Program-made: the position numbers and the translations under genes
Assembly (NCBI RefSeq): GCF_000169175.1
Contig: NZ_AAWS01000028.1
Location: forward strand, 1-64,000
Direction of reading: 5' to 3'
From: Microscilla marina ATCC 23134
Lineage (GTDB): Bacteria > Bacteroidota > Bacteroidia > Cytophagales > Microscillaceae
DNA: 64,000 nt
The notes under the pieces: model-generated
Seen by the model: only the letters and a program-made list of their open reading frames with translations
Told to the model about the DNA's origin: nothing
Database searches by the model: none
In this document: positions 43,687 to 53,115 of the stretch, in pieces
Numbering within the stretch: position 1 is the stretch's first letter
How the letters are laid out: each line of letters begins with the position of its first letter

Positions 43687-45384
43687 CTATTTTTTTAGGT
43701 GAATGACATCTTGCCAACCATTTGGGGTATTTTCTGAATAAAACTCCCACCGCCCCGAAAAACTTTCGTCTAACCTGGCTTTGATGTAACGGTGCCCAGT
43801 GCCATTTGTGCCTGTAGTGGTGATTTCGTTTTTACTTTGACGATGTTTGGAAGTAAAGACATAAGTAATGCCTTGGGCGTGCAATTGTTGCTTAAGCATA
43901 AAAACCAACCCTCCTGCATGAGCATCGCTGTGGGTGATGCCGTTTTCGAGCAGCGTATGAAAAATAGCAGGAGGAATCATTACATCCTCTTTTTCATACT
44001 GTACTTCCAGGGTATAAACTGTATTTTTGCGGTAACGCATTACAGCAATATGTGCTTGGCATAAAGCAATCTCTTGCGATAAAGTAATGAGTTTTTCAGA
44101 AGCGATCTGAAGCAAAATTTTCAGCTCATCTGCCAGGGCTTCTATCAGTTTTACACTGGTAGCAGGTTCGGCTTCTATCCAACCAATGACAGAAGTAAGG
44201 GTGTTCATCAGAAAATGAGGTTGTAACTGTTTTTTAAGCAGTTCTATCTCTAATCTACTTGATCGAAGCAAGGCATTTTTTTCGGTTTGCTGTTGGGCTT
44301 TGAGTTGAATACTCAAGGAAATTAACATAAAAACAATCAGTCCAAAAAAGCCCAGAAACAAGGTCAAATCGTAGTAGTTGAGACTAATAAAACACGCAAG
44401 GATGCCACTAAAGGCTTCTAAGCTCCCCCTTTGCTTTTGCCACATAGCCCTTATAATAATGAGCAAAGCAATGAACAGTGCCGATATGTACATATAAAAA
44501 ACACCTTCTGGGTTGAAGTTGAGCTGGTGCATGCTTACCAGCAACAAGGTAAGCACCAGTAAAATGAGGGGTTGTCGGGGTGGTTGAAAACGTAAGAGAA
44601 AAAATAAAACAATGAGGTAACTAATGGCATAACTTAAGGCGTCAATAATCATTAAGCGAGTAAGGTGCCAGGGGTAGGGGTATTGGTAAATTGGTTTGCT
44701 ATGTTCAAACAAGGTTAATAAACAAAAACAGAGGCTTAACATGCCAAACACCAGCAAAGACGCTTGCCGATAGGCAATGAGGTAAAGTAGCAAGTAATAA
44801 ATAGCAATGGTAAAAAAACTGCCTGCTAAAATGTACAAGATAGCGGTAAAAATAAGCGGACGCTGAGTGAGTTGATCATAAGTGCCCACCAGTAACAAAC
44901 GAAAGCTGTTGGCAGATGAGCGGTGGTAGTTTGACAACTGAAACAATACCTGATGTTTGCCTTGGGTAGTCAAAGCACGGGGAATAATCACCGTATTATT
45001 CATTTTTCCGGGTACTTCACTGGTTTTACTATCACCCACAACGCCATTTGTTTCAATGAGTTGCCCGTCCCAATAGAGTTTATAAGAAGCTTGCAAAACT
45101 ACTAACATGCCCAGATGCTTGTCAGAAGCATTGGCTAAATCTACTTCTCCTCTGAGTAGGTATGTTCCGCTTTTTTGGTGAAAATTAATTTTTTGTTGCC
45201 AAGGCGATGCTTCATTAATGCTCTTGAGTTCCAGACGTTTTATCGGGGTTACATCTTGGCCATATAGCAGGTCAAATACATAAAAGTTTTGTGCAGAAGT
45301 AACCGACCATATTGTGAGCCCTACCAATGCCAACGAAAAGGCTAACAATGCCCATACATTGCTTTTGAATTGTGTTTTAAACAT
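43687..45384 (-). CDS. LytS/HisKA_5-type sensor histidine kinase
   Basis: 565 aa. An N-terminal membrane anchor (about 12-32) is followed by an extracytoplasmic beta domain (about 40-185), resembling the 7TMR-DISM extracellular domain. Next come about seven membrane segments (about 190-375) and the cytoplasmic kinase. The phospho-acceptor His390 lies in LKKQLQPHFLMNTL, the His_kinase signature of the YehU/LytS type. The N-box is PPAIFHTLLENGITHS (near 483). The G-box is weak (TTGTNGTGHRYI). It pairs with the LytTR regulator. The signal is unknown; the sensor domain suggests a carbohydrate or envelope cue. Confidence 0.9.
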   Translation of the reverse strand: MFKTQFKSNVWALLAFSLALVGLTIWSVTSAQNFYVFDLLYGQDVTPIKRLELKSINEASPWQQKINFHQKSGTYLLRGEVDLANASDKHLGMLVVLQASYKLYWDGQLIETNGVVGDSKTSEVPGKMNNTVIIPRALTTQGKHQVLFQLSNYHRSSANSFRLLLVGTYDQLTQRPLIFTAILYILAGSFFTIAIYYLLLYLIAYRQASLLVFGMLSLCFCLLTLFEHSKPIYQYPYPWHLTRLMIIDALSYAISYLIVLFFLLRFQPPRQPLILLVLTLLLVSMHQLNFNPEGVFYMYISALFIALLIIIRAMWQKQRGSLEAFSGILACFISLNYYDLTLFLGFFGLIVFMLISLSIQLKAQQQTEKNALLRSSRLEIELLKKQLQPHFLMNTLTSVIGWIEAEPATSVKLIEALADELKILLQIASEKLITLSQEIALCQAHIAVMRYRKNTVYTLEVQYEKEDVMIPPAIFHTLLENGITHSDAHAGGLVFMLKQQLHAQGITYVFTSKHRQSKNEITTTGTNGTGHRYIKARLDESFSGRWEFYSENTPNGWQDVIHLKK

Positions 45385-45529
45385 TATTTTATATAAAAAT
45401 ATACAATGTTCAATTTAGTAGATTATAGCAGAACATGCATAGCAGTTTGTCCAGTTATATAGCCATTGGTCACAGAGACTTTCGCTTGTGAGGTAGCACA
45501 GCTTATTTTTGAGTAAACGTAAGTACATA

Positions 45530-45706
45530 ATGCAAAAATTATCATTGTTTTTTTGTGGAATACTCACTGTGCTATGGGCAAGTTTGGCAATCAGGGCTTA
45601 TTGGCAACAACAAACCCAACAACTACCTGTATTACTGGTGTTGTTTGTGGCAAGTCTGATGCTCACGTTTGGCATTCGTTTGTACTACAGTAATCGTATT
45701 CGCTAA
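45530..45706 (+). CDS. Small two-segment membrane protein
   Basis: 58 aa from ATG 45530. Two hydrophobic segments (about 4-22 and 30-50) are separated by a Gln-rich loop (YWQQQTQQ), with a basic C-terminus. No family recognised. It ends 35 bp before the serine-hydrolase gene on the same strand, so it may be co-transcribed with it. Confidence 0.5.
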   Translation: MQKLSLFFCGILTVLWASLAIRAYWQQQTQQLPVLLVLFVASLMLTFGIRLYYSNRIR

Positions 45707-45741
45707 AAATGGCTTACCATTTATACATAAACCATATATTC

Positions 45742-47484
45742 ATGAAAACAATTCAAGTCATTACATTCCTTATTTTATCGGCTTTGGCTTGCCAGGCCCA
45801 AACTACACCTCCCACCATACCCAGTGCAAAAGGAGTATGGAAGGTGGTACTCAAAGAGCCTAGAGAGCTGGTGAAAAAATTGCGCATTTACCCCAAAGGA
45901 AAAAACTGGAAAGCCCAGTTAGGTACGAAAAACATTCCGGTAAAATATCGCCATGGGAAGTTTACCATTCGTTGGAAAAAAGCAAAGTTTGATGGGGAGT
46001 TTGCCAGAGATGCGCAAAACCCTCAACAAAAAATAATCAAAGGCTTTTGGCGGCAGTATGGTTATGTAGCCCCGGTAGAGCTACACCCCAAAAATAGTGG
46101 CTGGGAAGGAGTGCGTGAAGTTCAGTTGAAGCGATTGACCTTTTACTTAGTCATTCGCCCAAAAAAAGGCGGTAATTTTAAGGGATTTATTCATAACCCC
46201 GAACGAAACCAAGGCATTTTTATCCGAATACGTGAGATTGTACAAAAACAAAGGCAAGTACTCATTTATGGCAGAGATACTACCAAGCCTATGTTTAAGG
46301 GAATGCTGGCAAAAGATGGCAAAACTTTGCATGTGAAGTTTCGAGTGCATGGAATGACAGGCAAAGTGTTACACAAAGTAGATACTAAAAAGGACATATT
46401 GGTGCGTCCTCGTGTGGGGCAAAAAACCTATGCCTATCAAACTCCTCCCCAATTGCATGATGGTTGGCAAACTGCTTCGTTGGAAAAGCAAGGAGCAGAC
46501 ATGGGCAAAATTAAGGCGCTCATGGAAAAAATTCTGACTCAAAAATATATCTACCTGCATAGCATACTTATTATGCAAAACAATAAGCTCTTGTTAGAAG
46601 AATATTTTTACGGACACCACCGCGACCAGTACCACGACACCCGATCGGCAGGTAAAAGTTTGGCATCAACGATGGTAGGCTTGGCGCTTGATCAAGGTTT
46701 ATTGAGCAATGTAGACCAAAAAATACTCACGTTTTTTCCTGAATATAAAGGTTCAATCAAACATGTAGGCGACCGCAAAAAACGTATTCGAATCCGCGAC
46801 CTGATGTCTATGTCATCAGGGCTTGCCTGCAACGACGACAACTACGAATCGCCAGGGCACGAAGACCGCATGCAAGAGCAAAACGCCCAGCCTGATTGGG
46901 TGAAGTTTACACTTGACTTGCCTATGAAACGTGAACCAGGTAAAAAAGCCGTGTACTGTACAGGAGGGGTGAATTTGCTGGGGCAAATAGTCTCTAATGT
47001 ATCGCGCAAACCCAGTTATGAGTTTTTACAAACCTATTTGTTTGAACCATTGGGTATTAAAAAATATACCATGAACATGACTCCTATGGGCAACGGCTAC
47101 CTGGGAGGAGGCATTCATATGCGTCCCCGTGACCTTGCCAAGTTTGGTCAATTGTTTGCGAATAAAGGGGTGTGGAAAGGCAAACGGGTTATTTCGGAAA
47201 AATGGGTACAGCAAGCTACCCAAGGCAAAGCTACCATGCACAATGCAAGCTATAAAAACTATGGATATAATTGGTGGATTCATCGTTTTGAAGTAGAGGG
47301 TGAAAAATTTCGCTGCTTTTATGCCGCAGGCAATGGTGGACAACTCATTTTTGTGGTTCCAAAACTTGACTTGGTTACGGTAATTAATGCGGGTAATTAT
47401 GGACAAGGACGTTTGTGGTTGAAATACCGCGACGAGATTATGCCTCGTTATGTGATTCCGGCATTGATGAAGGCAAAACGATGA
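45742..47484 (+). CDS. Exported class-C beta-lactamase-like serine hydrolase
   Basis: About 580 aa from ATG 45742. The signal peptide ends at CQAQ (about residue 18). Residues 30-210 form a beta-rich N-terminal domain with no recognised family. The Beta-lactamase/PBP-like domain follows (about 250-570). The SxxK motif is in TRSAGKSLAST, YCTGGVN supplies the Tyr-x-Asn-like element, and a terminal AAGNGGQLIFV replaces the KTG box. Such proteins are peptidases or esterases more often than antibiotic-degrading enzymes. The substrate is unknown. The extra N-terminal domain is a notable fusion. Confidence 0.85.
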   Translation: MKTIQVITFLILSALACQAQTTPPTIPSAKGVWKVVLKEPRELVKKLRIYPKGKNWKAQLGTKNIPVKYRHGKFTIRWKKAKFDGEFARDAQNPQQKIIKGFWRQYGYVAPVELHPKNSGWEGVREVQLKRLTFYLVIRPKKGGNFKGFIHNPERNQGIFIRIREIVQKQRQVLIYGRDTTKPMFKGMLAKDGKTLHVKFRVHGMTGKVLHKVDTKKDILVRPRVGQKTYAYQTPPQLHDGWQTASLEKQGADMGKIKALMEKILTQKYIYLHSILIMQNNKLLLEEYFYGHHRDQYHDTRSAGKSLASTMVGLALDQGLLSNVDQKILTFFPEYKGSIKHVGDRKKRIRIRDLMSMSSGLACNDDNYESPGHEDRMQEQNAQPDWVKFTLDLPMKREPGKKAVYCTGGVNLLGQIVSNVSRKPSYEFLQTYLFEPLGIKKYTMNMTPMGNGYLGGGIHMRPRDLAKFGQLFANKGVWKGKRVISEKWVQQATQGKATMHNASYKNYGYNWWIHRFEVEGEKFRCFYAAGNGGQLIFVVPKLDLVTVINAGNYGQGRLWLKYRDEIMPRYVIPALMKAKR

Positions 47485-47562
47485 ATTAATCCGAGGCTTT
47501 TTTTGGCAAAGATGGGCTGTATTATATATCTTTTTTACACCTTTGCTAATATTTAAATACAC

Positions 47563-48159
47563 ATGAACCAAAGCATTAGAGAACGTATCACTGCTTTAGG
47601 TGGTACGTTTCATTTTCAGGGCAAAACTCTACAAGACAACATTCAAAGTATTCATTTTCCTGTGCCACTCATTATCAAGGATTTTTATTCTTTTTGTGAT
47701 GAATTGGAAAAGTTCAAAACTACAAACAAGCAATTGTTTGAACACCATCAGGCACTATTTTTTAAAAATGCAGTACAGCATTTTTACTCACCTGCCAATA
47801 CTTGTTACACAAATATTCGTTTTGAGCATACCCTTTTTACTCCTTTTACCAAAGGAACCAAAGACTACGAGGAGTGGGATATTGAAGAAGCAGAAGTGAG
47901 GGTGTTTATTGACGATGCGGTGCTGGAGTTTATGTTTATTGGCAATACAGATGGTTTCCCTAATCATTATTTTATCTGTTTGTCTGACAAAAGCCCCCAT
48001 AACCCCATGGTGTATAGTACAGATCATGAAACTTATTTTTGGGAGATAAAAAAGGAAGGTACTTTGGAAGAGTTTTTTCAAAAGTTTTTGACCCCTTCAG
48101 AGTTTTTAGAGGTAATCAAGCAAGTAGATAATCCCAATATTTACTTTCTGGAAAAATAG
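47563..48159 (+). CDS. Hypothetical protein, possibly SUKH/SMI1-like
   Basis: 198 aa, no signal peptide. The order FPVPLIIKDFYSFCDELEKF, then ...FMFIGNTDGFPNHYFICLSD, then ...VYSTDHETYFWEIKKEGTLEEFFQKFL, recalls SMI1/KNR4 (SUKH) proteins, which often serve as immunity proteins against polymorphic toxins. No toxin gene is adjacent. The assignment is tentative. Confidence 0.6.
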   Translation: MNQSIRERITALGGTFHFQGKTLQDNIQSIHFPVPLIIKDFYSFCDELEKFKTTNKQLFEHHQALFFKNAVQHFYSPANTCYTNIRFEHTLFTPFTKGTKDYEEWDIEEAEVRVFIDDAVLEFMFIGNTDGFPNHYFICLSDKSPHNPMVYSTDHETYFWEIKKEGTLEEFFQKFLTPSEFLEVIKQVDNPNIYFLEK

Positions 48160-48369
48160 TTGTTATTTATAACTAGTTGAAAATGAGTATGCTATGAATT
48201 ATTAGCTACCTGTGAACCGAACCCATAGCAGCTTGCTGTGACGAGTTGTAATTAAACAGGGTTTGCCTTATGCCGACATCCCGCTTGCGGGGCATTGGTA
48301 TCTAAGGACTTGCGACTTGTCGCTTAAGGCTTGCCCCTGTCAGGGTTTCTAAGATTAAAAAAATTAAAT
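48160..48369. repeat. Spacer with dispersed repeat fragments
   Basis: No gene is seen. 48205-48262 (CTACCTGTGAACCGAAC...AGCAGCTTGCTGTGACGAG...TTAAACAGGG) is related to 12725-12814 downstream of the RT gene. GGTATCTAAGGACTTG (48298-48313) matches fragments near 8636 and 36984. Confidence 0.55.
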
Positions 48370-48930
48370 ATGTGTGATTTACCCGTTTTCAAATACAACC
48401 CTGACCCGGTAAGGTTAGGGGTAATCAAAAAAGAGAGAACACATTGCCCCGTGTGTCAGCAAGAGCGAGCCTATGTTTATACAGGCCCTTTTTACACTAC
48501 AGCACAAGTCAGAGGCATTTGTCCTTGGTGTATTAAAGATGGAAGTGCAGCCCAAAGGTTTCAAGGTACTTTGCAAGACTATTTAGCGATAGAAGGAATA
48601 TCGCCTGACCCGTCTACTCCCCATACTATTAACTATGCCTCAGATGTAATAGATGAGCTACTGGAAAGAACCCCTGGATACAGAGGGTGGCAACAAGAAG
48701 TCTGGCTTAGCCACTGCAACGAACCTTGTGCCATCATTGATTATGTAGGTTGGAAAGAAATTGCTCACCTTCAGGAAGAATTAATGCCAGATTTAAGCGA
48801 CATTCAAAGCAGGTGGAATATATCTCAGACAGAATTACAAGGTTTATTAACAAAGCCTGGAGATATTCAAGGATACCTGTTTCGCTGTGTCAAATGTAAT
48901 AAACATAGGCTAACTATAGATGCCAATTAG
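48370..48930 (+). CDS. CbrC family protein
   Basis: About 186 aa from ATG 48370. It resembles CbrC (UPF0167): LPVFKYNPDPVRLGV at the start, CPVCQQERAYVYTGPFY (CxxC), ICPWCIKDGSAAQRF (CxxC), CNEPCAIIDYVG, and a last FRCVKCNKHRL (CxxC). The cysteine pairs suggest zinc binding. E. coli CbrC is a colicin-E2-related protein of uncertain role. It follows a possible SUKH-type gene, so toxin-immunity functions are conceivable, but that is speculation. Confidence 0.85.
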   Translation: MCDLPVFKYNPDPVRLGVIKKERTHCPVCQQERAYVYTGPFYTTAQVRGICPWCIKDGSAAQRFQGTLQDYLAIEGISPDPSTPHTINYASDVIDELLERTPGYRGWQQEVWLSHCNEPCAIIDYVGWKEIAHLQEELMPDLSDIQSRWNISQTELQGLLTKPGDIQGYLFRCVKCNKHRLTIDAN

Positions 48931-49050
48931 GGCATAACTTACCCAACACCTTTTAGCTCCTCAACTTTTTTTATAAAATGTAACCTGCCTGACACTTTAC
49001 TTCATTGTAATTCGCTATTTTTATATAAAACATAAAACTATTGATGAACA

Positions 49051-49968
49051 ATGACTCAAAAATTAACCCTTTATAATTGGTTGCTGCTTTTTGTAAGCAC
49101 GCTTTTTTTGCCTGGTTGTGTAGGCGAAGACGTAAAAGAAGACAGCATCAAATCTATTGAGATTACTGCCAGTAAAACTGCTTTACTTGCCAACCAAACC
49201 AGTCAGGTGACCGCCATATTGCAAAATCCTTTTGATGATAAATTTGAAGGTGAAGTGGCTTGGACAAACACCAACTCTGAAGTGGCTACCATTGATGCCA
49301 ACGGAACAGTGACCGCAACAGGGGCGGGGCAAACTAAAATAACCGCCGTAAAGGAGGGGGTAACCAGTAATGAATTAATTATTACCGTGGTGAATAGCCT
49401 GACTGCTGTAGCGATGGTAAATATTACGGCACCCGCCAACAATGTAGCTGTGGGTAACACCTTACAGTTAACTGCCACTGCTCAAAATATCAATGGTGCC
49501 AACCTTACCGTAGCTAACTATACCTGGAGTAGTAACGATCCCTCCATTGCCACTGTAGACGCTAACGGTGTAGTGACGGGAGTAACGAATGGTTCTGTGA
49601 TGATTACTGCCACAACTAATGGTGTCAACAGCCAAAACTTTGAACTGACTGTAGGTACAGGAAGCGAGCTCAATGGTGAGTTTAGCGGGCTTGGCAACTA
49701 CAATGTGTCGGGTAGGGTAACACTTAAAATAGCCGCTAACAACACCTTGGAGATTGTGTTAGCCAGTAACTTTTCCTCGTCAGCAGGTCCAGGCTTACAT
49801 GTATATCTAAGCAATAGTACTACTGGAGGGTTAGAAGTTGCCCCACTTCGTAAAACCTCTGGAGGCGATACTTATCAGGTTTCTGGAGTTACCCTTGACC
49901 AATATAAATACGTGTTGGTGTATTGCAAGCCTTTCGGTGTGACTTTTGGCGCTGCTGAGCTCAAATAA
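49051..49968 (+). CDS. Lipoprotein with two Ig-like (BIG_2) domains and a DM13 domain
   Basis: 305 aa. Lipobox FLPGC near residue 24. Two bacterial Ig-like domains of the BIG_2 type cover about 35-110 (NSEVATIDANGTVTATGAGQTKITA) and 120-200 (DPSIATVDANGVVTGVTNGSVMITA). A C-terminal DM13-like domain covers about 205-305 (SGPG-like AGPGLHVYLS, CKPFGVTFGAAEL with its conserved Cys). DM13 is thought to take part in electron transfer or hydroxylation at the cell surface. Followed after 33 bp by a barrel-like protein gene, probably co-transcribed. Confidence 0.85.
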   Translation: MTQKLTLYNWLLLFVSTLFLPGCVGEDVKEDSIKSIEITASKTALLANQTSQVTAILQNPFDDKFEGEVAWTNTNSEVATIDANGTVTATGAGQTKITAVKEGVTSNELIITVVNSLTAVAMVNITAPANNVAVGNTLQLTATAQNINGANLTVANYTWSSNDPSIATVDANGVVTGVTNGSVMITATTNGVNSQNFELTVGTGSELNGEFSGLGNYNVSGRVTLKIAANNTLEIVLASNFSSSAGPGLHVYLSNSTTGGLEVAPLRKTSGGDTYQVSGVTLDQYKYVLVYCKPFGVTFGAAELK

Positions 49969-50001
49969 ATTGTTGTTTATCCATTCTATAGTAAACTACT
50001 C

Positions 50002-50886
50002 ATGAACAAGATATATTTATTATTTTTATTAACTCTGGGTATCGCTGTAGGTGCTCAGGCACAAACCACTTCTGAGTCACGAGCGACCAATACTGTTAGC
50101 CCTTTACTCAATGATGTTTGGATAGCCCCCAAAGGACATGGGTATGTGCAGTTGAGCCAAACAGCCATTTATGCCCAACAGTTTTACTCAGCTGAAGGCA
50201 CTACCACAGACATGACCACTGCGGGGTTTTATTCTACAGAGCTAAGTGGTAGGTTGGGTTTGGGTAGTCACCTGGAAATAAGCCTACAGGCTCCTTTGTT
50301 TGTAAGAGCTACCCGCAATGCAGTGCGTTTTCGGAGTAGCCAGAGAGTACAAACAGGCGATCAGGTAAGTACAATTGGCGACATGACCGTGGGTGTAAAA
50401 TATGGACTGATCAATCGCAAGTCGTTTGTATTAAGCGGCAGTTTGTTATTAGGTGTACCCACAGGTACGGTTCAAGGCGGAGAGTCTCAGTTATTACAAA
50501 CGGGTGACGGCGAGTTTAACCAAATCATTGGTCTTGATATAGGCTACAAAATCTCCTCTTTTTATGTCACTGGTGGGGTGGGTTTTAATAACCGTACCAA
50601 TAGTTTTTCGGATGAAATACGTGCCAATGCTGGAGTAGCCTGGGCATACAACCGGTTTTTGGCAATGGTACAAGCAAATATGGTACATTCGCTCAATAAT
50701 GGGGCAGCTTCTGCCACTCCTGAAAATATTTTTTCTAACAATGTACGCTATGTTACCATTACCCCTAAGCTTGCTTTTGCAATTACCCAAAAGCTCTCTT
50801 TCAATGCCAGTGTAGGAGGCATTGTGTCAGGACAAAACATGTTGAAAGCACCAGTGTATAATACAGGAATTTTGTTCCAGTTTTAG
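50002..50886 (+). CDS. Outer-membrane beta-barrel protein
   Basis: 294 aa. The signal peptide ends at GAQAQ (about residue 21). It then has alternating beta-strand sequence, with Gly/Asn-rich turns (SELSGRLGLGSHLEISLQAPLFVRA) and a terminal NTGILFQF ending in Phe as in barrel proteins. It resembles transporter/porin-like proteins of Bacteroidota; no precise family. Second gene after the DM13 lipoprotein, closed by a terminator. Confidence 0.75.
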   Translation: MNKIYLLFLLTLGIAVGAQAQTTSESRATNTVSPLLNDVWIAPKGHGYVQLSQTAIYAQQFYSAEGTTTDMTTAGFYSTELSGRLGLGSHLEISLQAPLFVRATRNAVRFRSSQRVQTGDQVSTIGDMTVGVKYGLINRKSFVLSGSLLLGVPTGTVQGGESQLLQTGDGEFNQIIGLDIGYKISSFYVTGGVGFNNRTNSFSDEIRANAGVAWAYNRFLAMVQANMVHSLNNGAASATPENIFSNNVRYVTITPKLAFAITQKLSFNASVGGIVSGQNMLKAPVYNTGILFQF

Positions 50887-50920
50887 TAATGTTACTACAC
50901 GATTAGAGTAAGTTGATCAC

Positions 50921-50955
50921 AAAAGCCCTGGCACATTGTCAGGGCTTTTTATTTT
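50921..50955 (+). terminator. Rho-independent terminator
   Basis: A 10-bp stem (AAAAGCCCTG / CAGGGCTTTT) with a 9-nt loop and a T-rich tail closes the DM13 lipoprotein/barrel operon. Confidence 0.85.
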
Positions 50956-51049
50956 ACTTTCAATAATACTTTTCGCAAAGCTTAACCCCTGGTATTGATT
51001 CTCGTAAACTTCTCTAAATCAATACATCTATTTTACTTACCCATATTAT

Positions 51050-51769
51050 ATGACACAACACTACAGAACTATTCTTGGCTTTTTTTTCTTGTGCCTGGCT
51101 GGGCAAGGCTATGCTCAGATAAACCTCGACAGTAGCCGAAGGTTTTTTAAGGCTAAACCACCCGACTGGAAAATAGGAACCCAACTGCAGGTAGGTGTAC
51201 ATACGTTGGGGGTACAAGCAATTAATCAAGAGCTACAGACTGAAGGTTACCGCGCGTTTGCCCCTATAGATCTGCACGTTGGGTTTACTTTTTCGCTGGT
51301 GTATCGCAAGCACCTGTTTGGCTTGGGTGGTTACGGCCATCGTGCGCACAATGGGGATAACTTTTACCTGAGTCAATACAACTTTGGAGGCAACTACCAA
51401 TACTTGGTGTTGAAAAAGAAAAGCCTGGAGTTTTTTTTCACTGCAGCAGCGCATATTTCAATACTTGAGTTAAGGGCTATCCAACCCAACCCTGCCATTT
51501 TCCCTTACAGTTTACTATATACCGTTCCGGTAAAAACTTCGCTTGGTGTAGGGGTAGATAAATGTACTGGATTCAAGGGTTTGTTTGGACGTAGCCCCAG
51601 GCTAGATGTGCGTGTAGGGCTTAGAACTGGCTATGCCCTGCCTTTTAACAACCAATGGAGCGAAAATTTTAATACCAGTCGACCCATAGATGATGTACCT
51701 ATGGTAAACGCCTCAGGCTACTTTTACCTTAAATTTGTGGTTACATCACTTATTCCATTGGGGAGTTAA
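51050..51769 (+). CDS. Small beta-barrel-like exported protein
   Basis: 239 aa. The signal peptide (MTQHYRTILGFFFLCLAGQGYAQ) ends about residue 23. The rest has strand-like repeats (LHVGFTFSLVYRKHLFGLGGYG, VRVGLRTGYALPF). It ends FKFVVTSLIPLGS, without a terminal aromatic, so a barrel role is less sure than for the gene upstream. Family not recognised. Confidence 0.65.
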   Translation: MTQHYRTILGFFFLCLAGQGYAQINLDSSRRFFKAKPPDWKIGTQLQVGVHTLGVQAINQELQTEGYRAFAPIDLHVGFTFSLVYRKHLFGLGGYGHRAHNGDNFYLSQYNFGGNYQYLVLKKKSLEFFFTAAAHISILELRAIQPNPAIFPYSLLYTVPVKTSLGVGVDKCTGFKGLFGRSPRLDVRVGLRTGYALPFNNQWSENFNTSRPIDDVPMVNASGYFYLKFVVTSLIPLGS

Positions 51770-51843
51770 CACTATTTCGAGTAATTTTATTGCTGAACAG
51801 GGTGGCTGAGTAGCTACCCTATTTTACCTCATTGTATACACTA

Positions 51844-52866
51844 ATGATTAGCAACCTCAACGATAGTTTTAACTTAGTTTCTAAACTTACCTTGCCCCGT
51901 GCCTGGAACGCTGCTAAAGTAGTAGGTAGTTTTTATCTCTCTAAACTTACTAAAAAGCCTCGCCACACCGGGTTGCCCATCAGCATTGCCTTTGAGCCCA
52001 CTACTTCATGCAACTTACGTTGCCCGGAGTGCCCCAGTGGTTTACGCAATTTTACCCGCCCTACTGGTATGCTACAAGAAGAAGTATTCAAGCAAACCAT
52101 TGATGAGTTACAAAAAACCTTGCTTTACCTCACTTTCTATTTTCAAGGAGAACCCTATCTTCACCCCCAGTTCTTAGATTTGGTTCAATACGCTTCGGAC
52201 AAAGGTATTTACACGGCTACGTCTACCAATGCTCACTACCTCAACGATAAAAATGCCCGCAAAACGATAGAGTCAGGGTTAGATCGCCTCATTATCTCGA
52301 TTGATGGCACCACACAAGATACCTACCAGTCGTATCGTATAGGCGGCAAGCTCGATAAAGTATTGGAAGGTACCCGCAACCTGATACGTTGGAAAAAGCA
52401 GCTTAAATCAAAGACACCCCATGTGGTTTTTCAGTTTTTGGTAGTAAAACCCAACCAACACCAAATAGCCGAAGTAAAACAACTTGCCAAAGAGATTGGG
52501 GTAGACAAAGTGGGGCTCAAAACTGCGCAGATTTATGACTATGCTCAAGGTTCGCCCCTGATACCTACCATTGACAAATACTCACGTTATGAGCGGCAAG
52601 GTGATGGTACTTATAAAATAAAAAATAAATTGATCAATCACTGTTGGAAAATGTGGCACTCTTGTGTAATTACCTGGGATGGATTGGTAGTGCCATGCTG
52701 TTTTGACAAAGATGCTCATTATAGACTAGGCGATGTTCAGAAACAAAGTTTCAAAGAGTTGTGGCAAGGCAAAAAATACCAGCAATTCAGGCAAACCCTC
52801 ATCAAGTCGCGCAGTCAAATAGAAATGTGTAAAAACTGTACTGAGGGCACTAAGGTCTGGGGATAA
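51844..52866 (+). CDS. Radical SAM protein with SPASM-like C-terminus
   Basis: About 340 aa from ATG 51844. The radical SAM cluster motif is CNLRCPEC (Cys56, Cys60, Cys63). The TIM-barrel core follows (FYFQGEPYLHPQ, IISIDGTTQDTYQSYRIGG, FLVVKPNQHQI). The C-terminal part has CWKMWHSCVITWDGLVVPCCFD and CKNC, as in SPASM/twitch domains binding extra Fe-S clusters. The family acts on peptides, lipids or sugars. No precursor peptide gene is visible nearby (52867-53115 is non-coding), so a peptide-modifying role is unsupported. Confidence 0.88.
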   Translation: MISNLNDSFNLVSKLTLPRAWNAAKVVGSFYLSKLTKKPRHTGLPISIAFEPTTSCNLRCPECPSGLRNFTRPTGMLQEEVFKQTIDELQKTLLYLTFYFQGEPYLHPQFLDLVQYASDKGIYTATSTNAHYLNDKNARKTIESGLDRLIISIDGTTQDTYQSYRIGGKLDKVLEGTRNLIRWKKQLKSKTPHVVFQFLVVKPNQHQIAEVKQLAKEIGVDKVGLKTAQIYDYAQGSPLIPTIDKYSRYERQGDGTYKIKNKLINHCWKMWHSCVITWDGLVVPCCFDKDAHYRLGDVQKQSFKELWQGKKYQQFRQTLIKSRSQIEMCKNCTEGTKVWG

Positions 52867-53115
52867 AAGTAACCCCCAAGCTACAAGTACGCCTCATTAA
52901 ATGTTTGTGGTTAACCAAATGGGCTGTTGTTGAAAGAATGCGTATGGCCAAGGAAAAAACATAGAAAATTTTCAAGTCTCATTGCTGAAAATCACTCAAA
53001 ACCAGTATTTTGTCGACGATTTGAGCTACTTAATCCAATACATTGATTTACTTAAGGGCTAAGTCACGTAAAATCAATCATCTAAATCTAAACAATTACA
53101 AAATACCCGAAATTT

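Noticed and set aside
45742-47484. Antibiotic resistance beta-lactamase
   Set aside because: Size, extra domain and loss of a clear KTG box fit a general serine hydrolase better.
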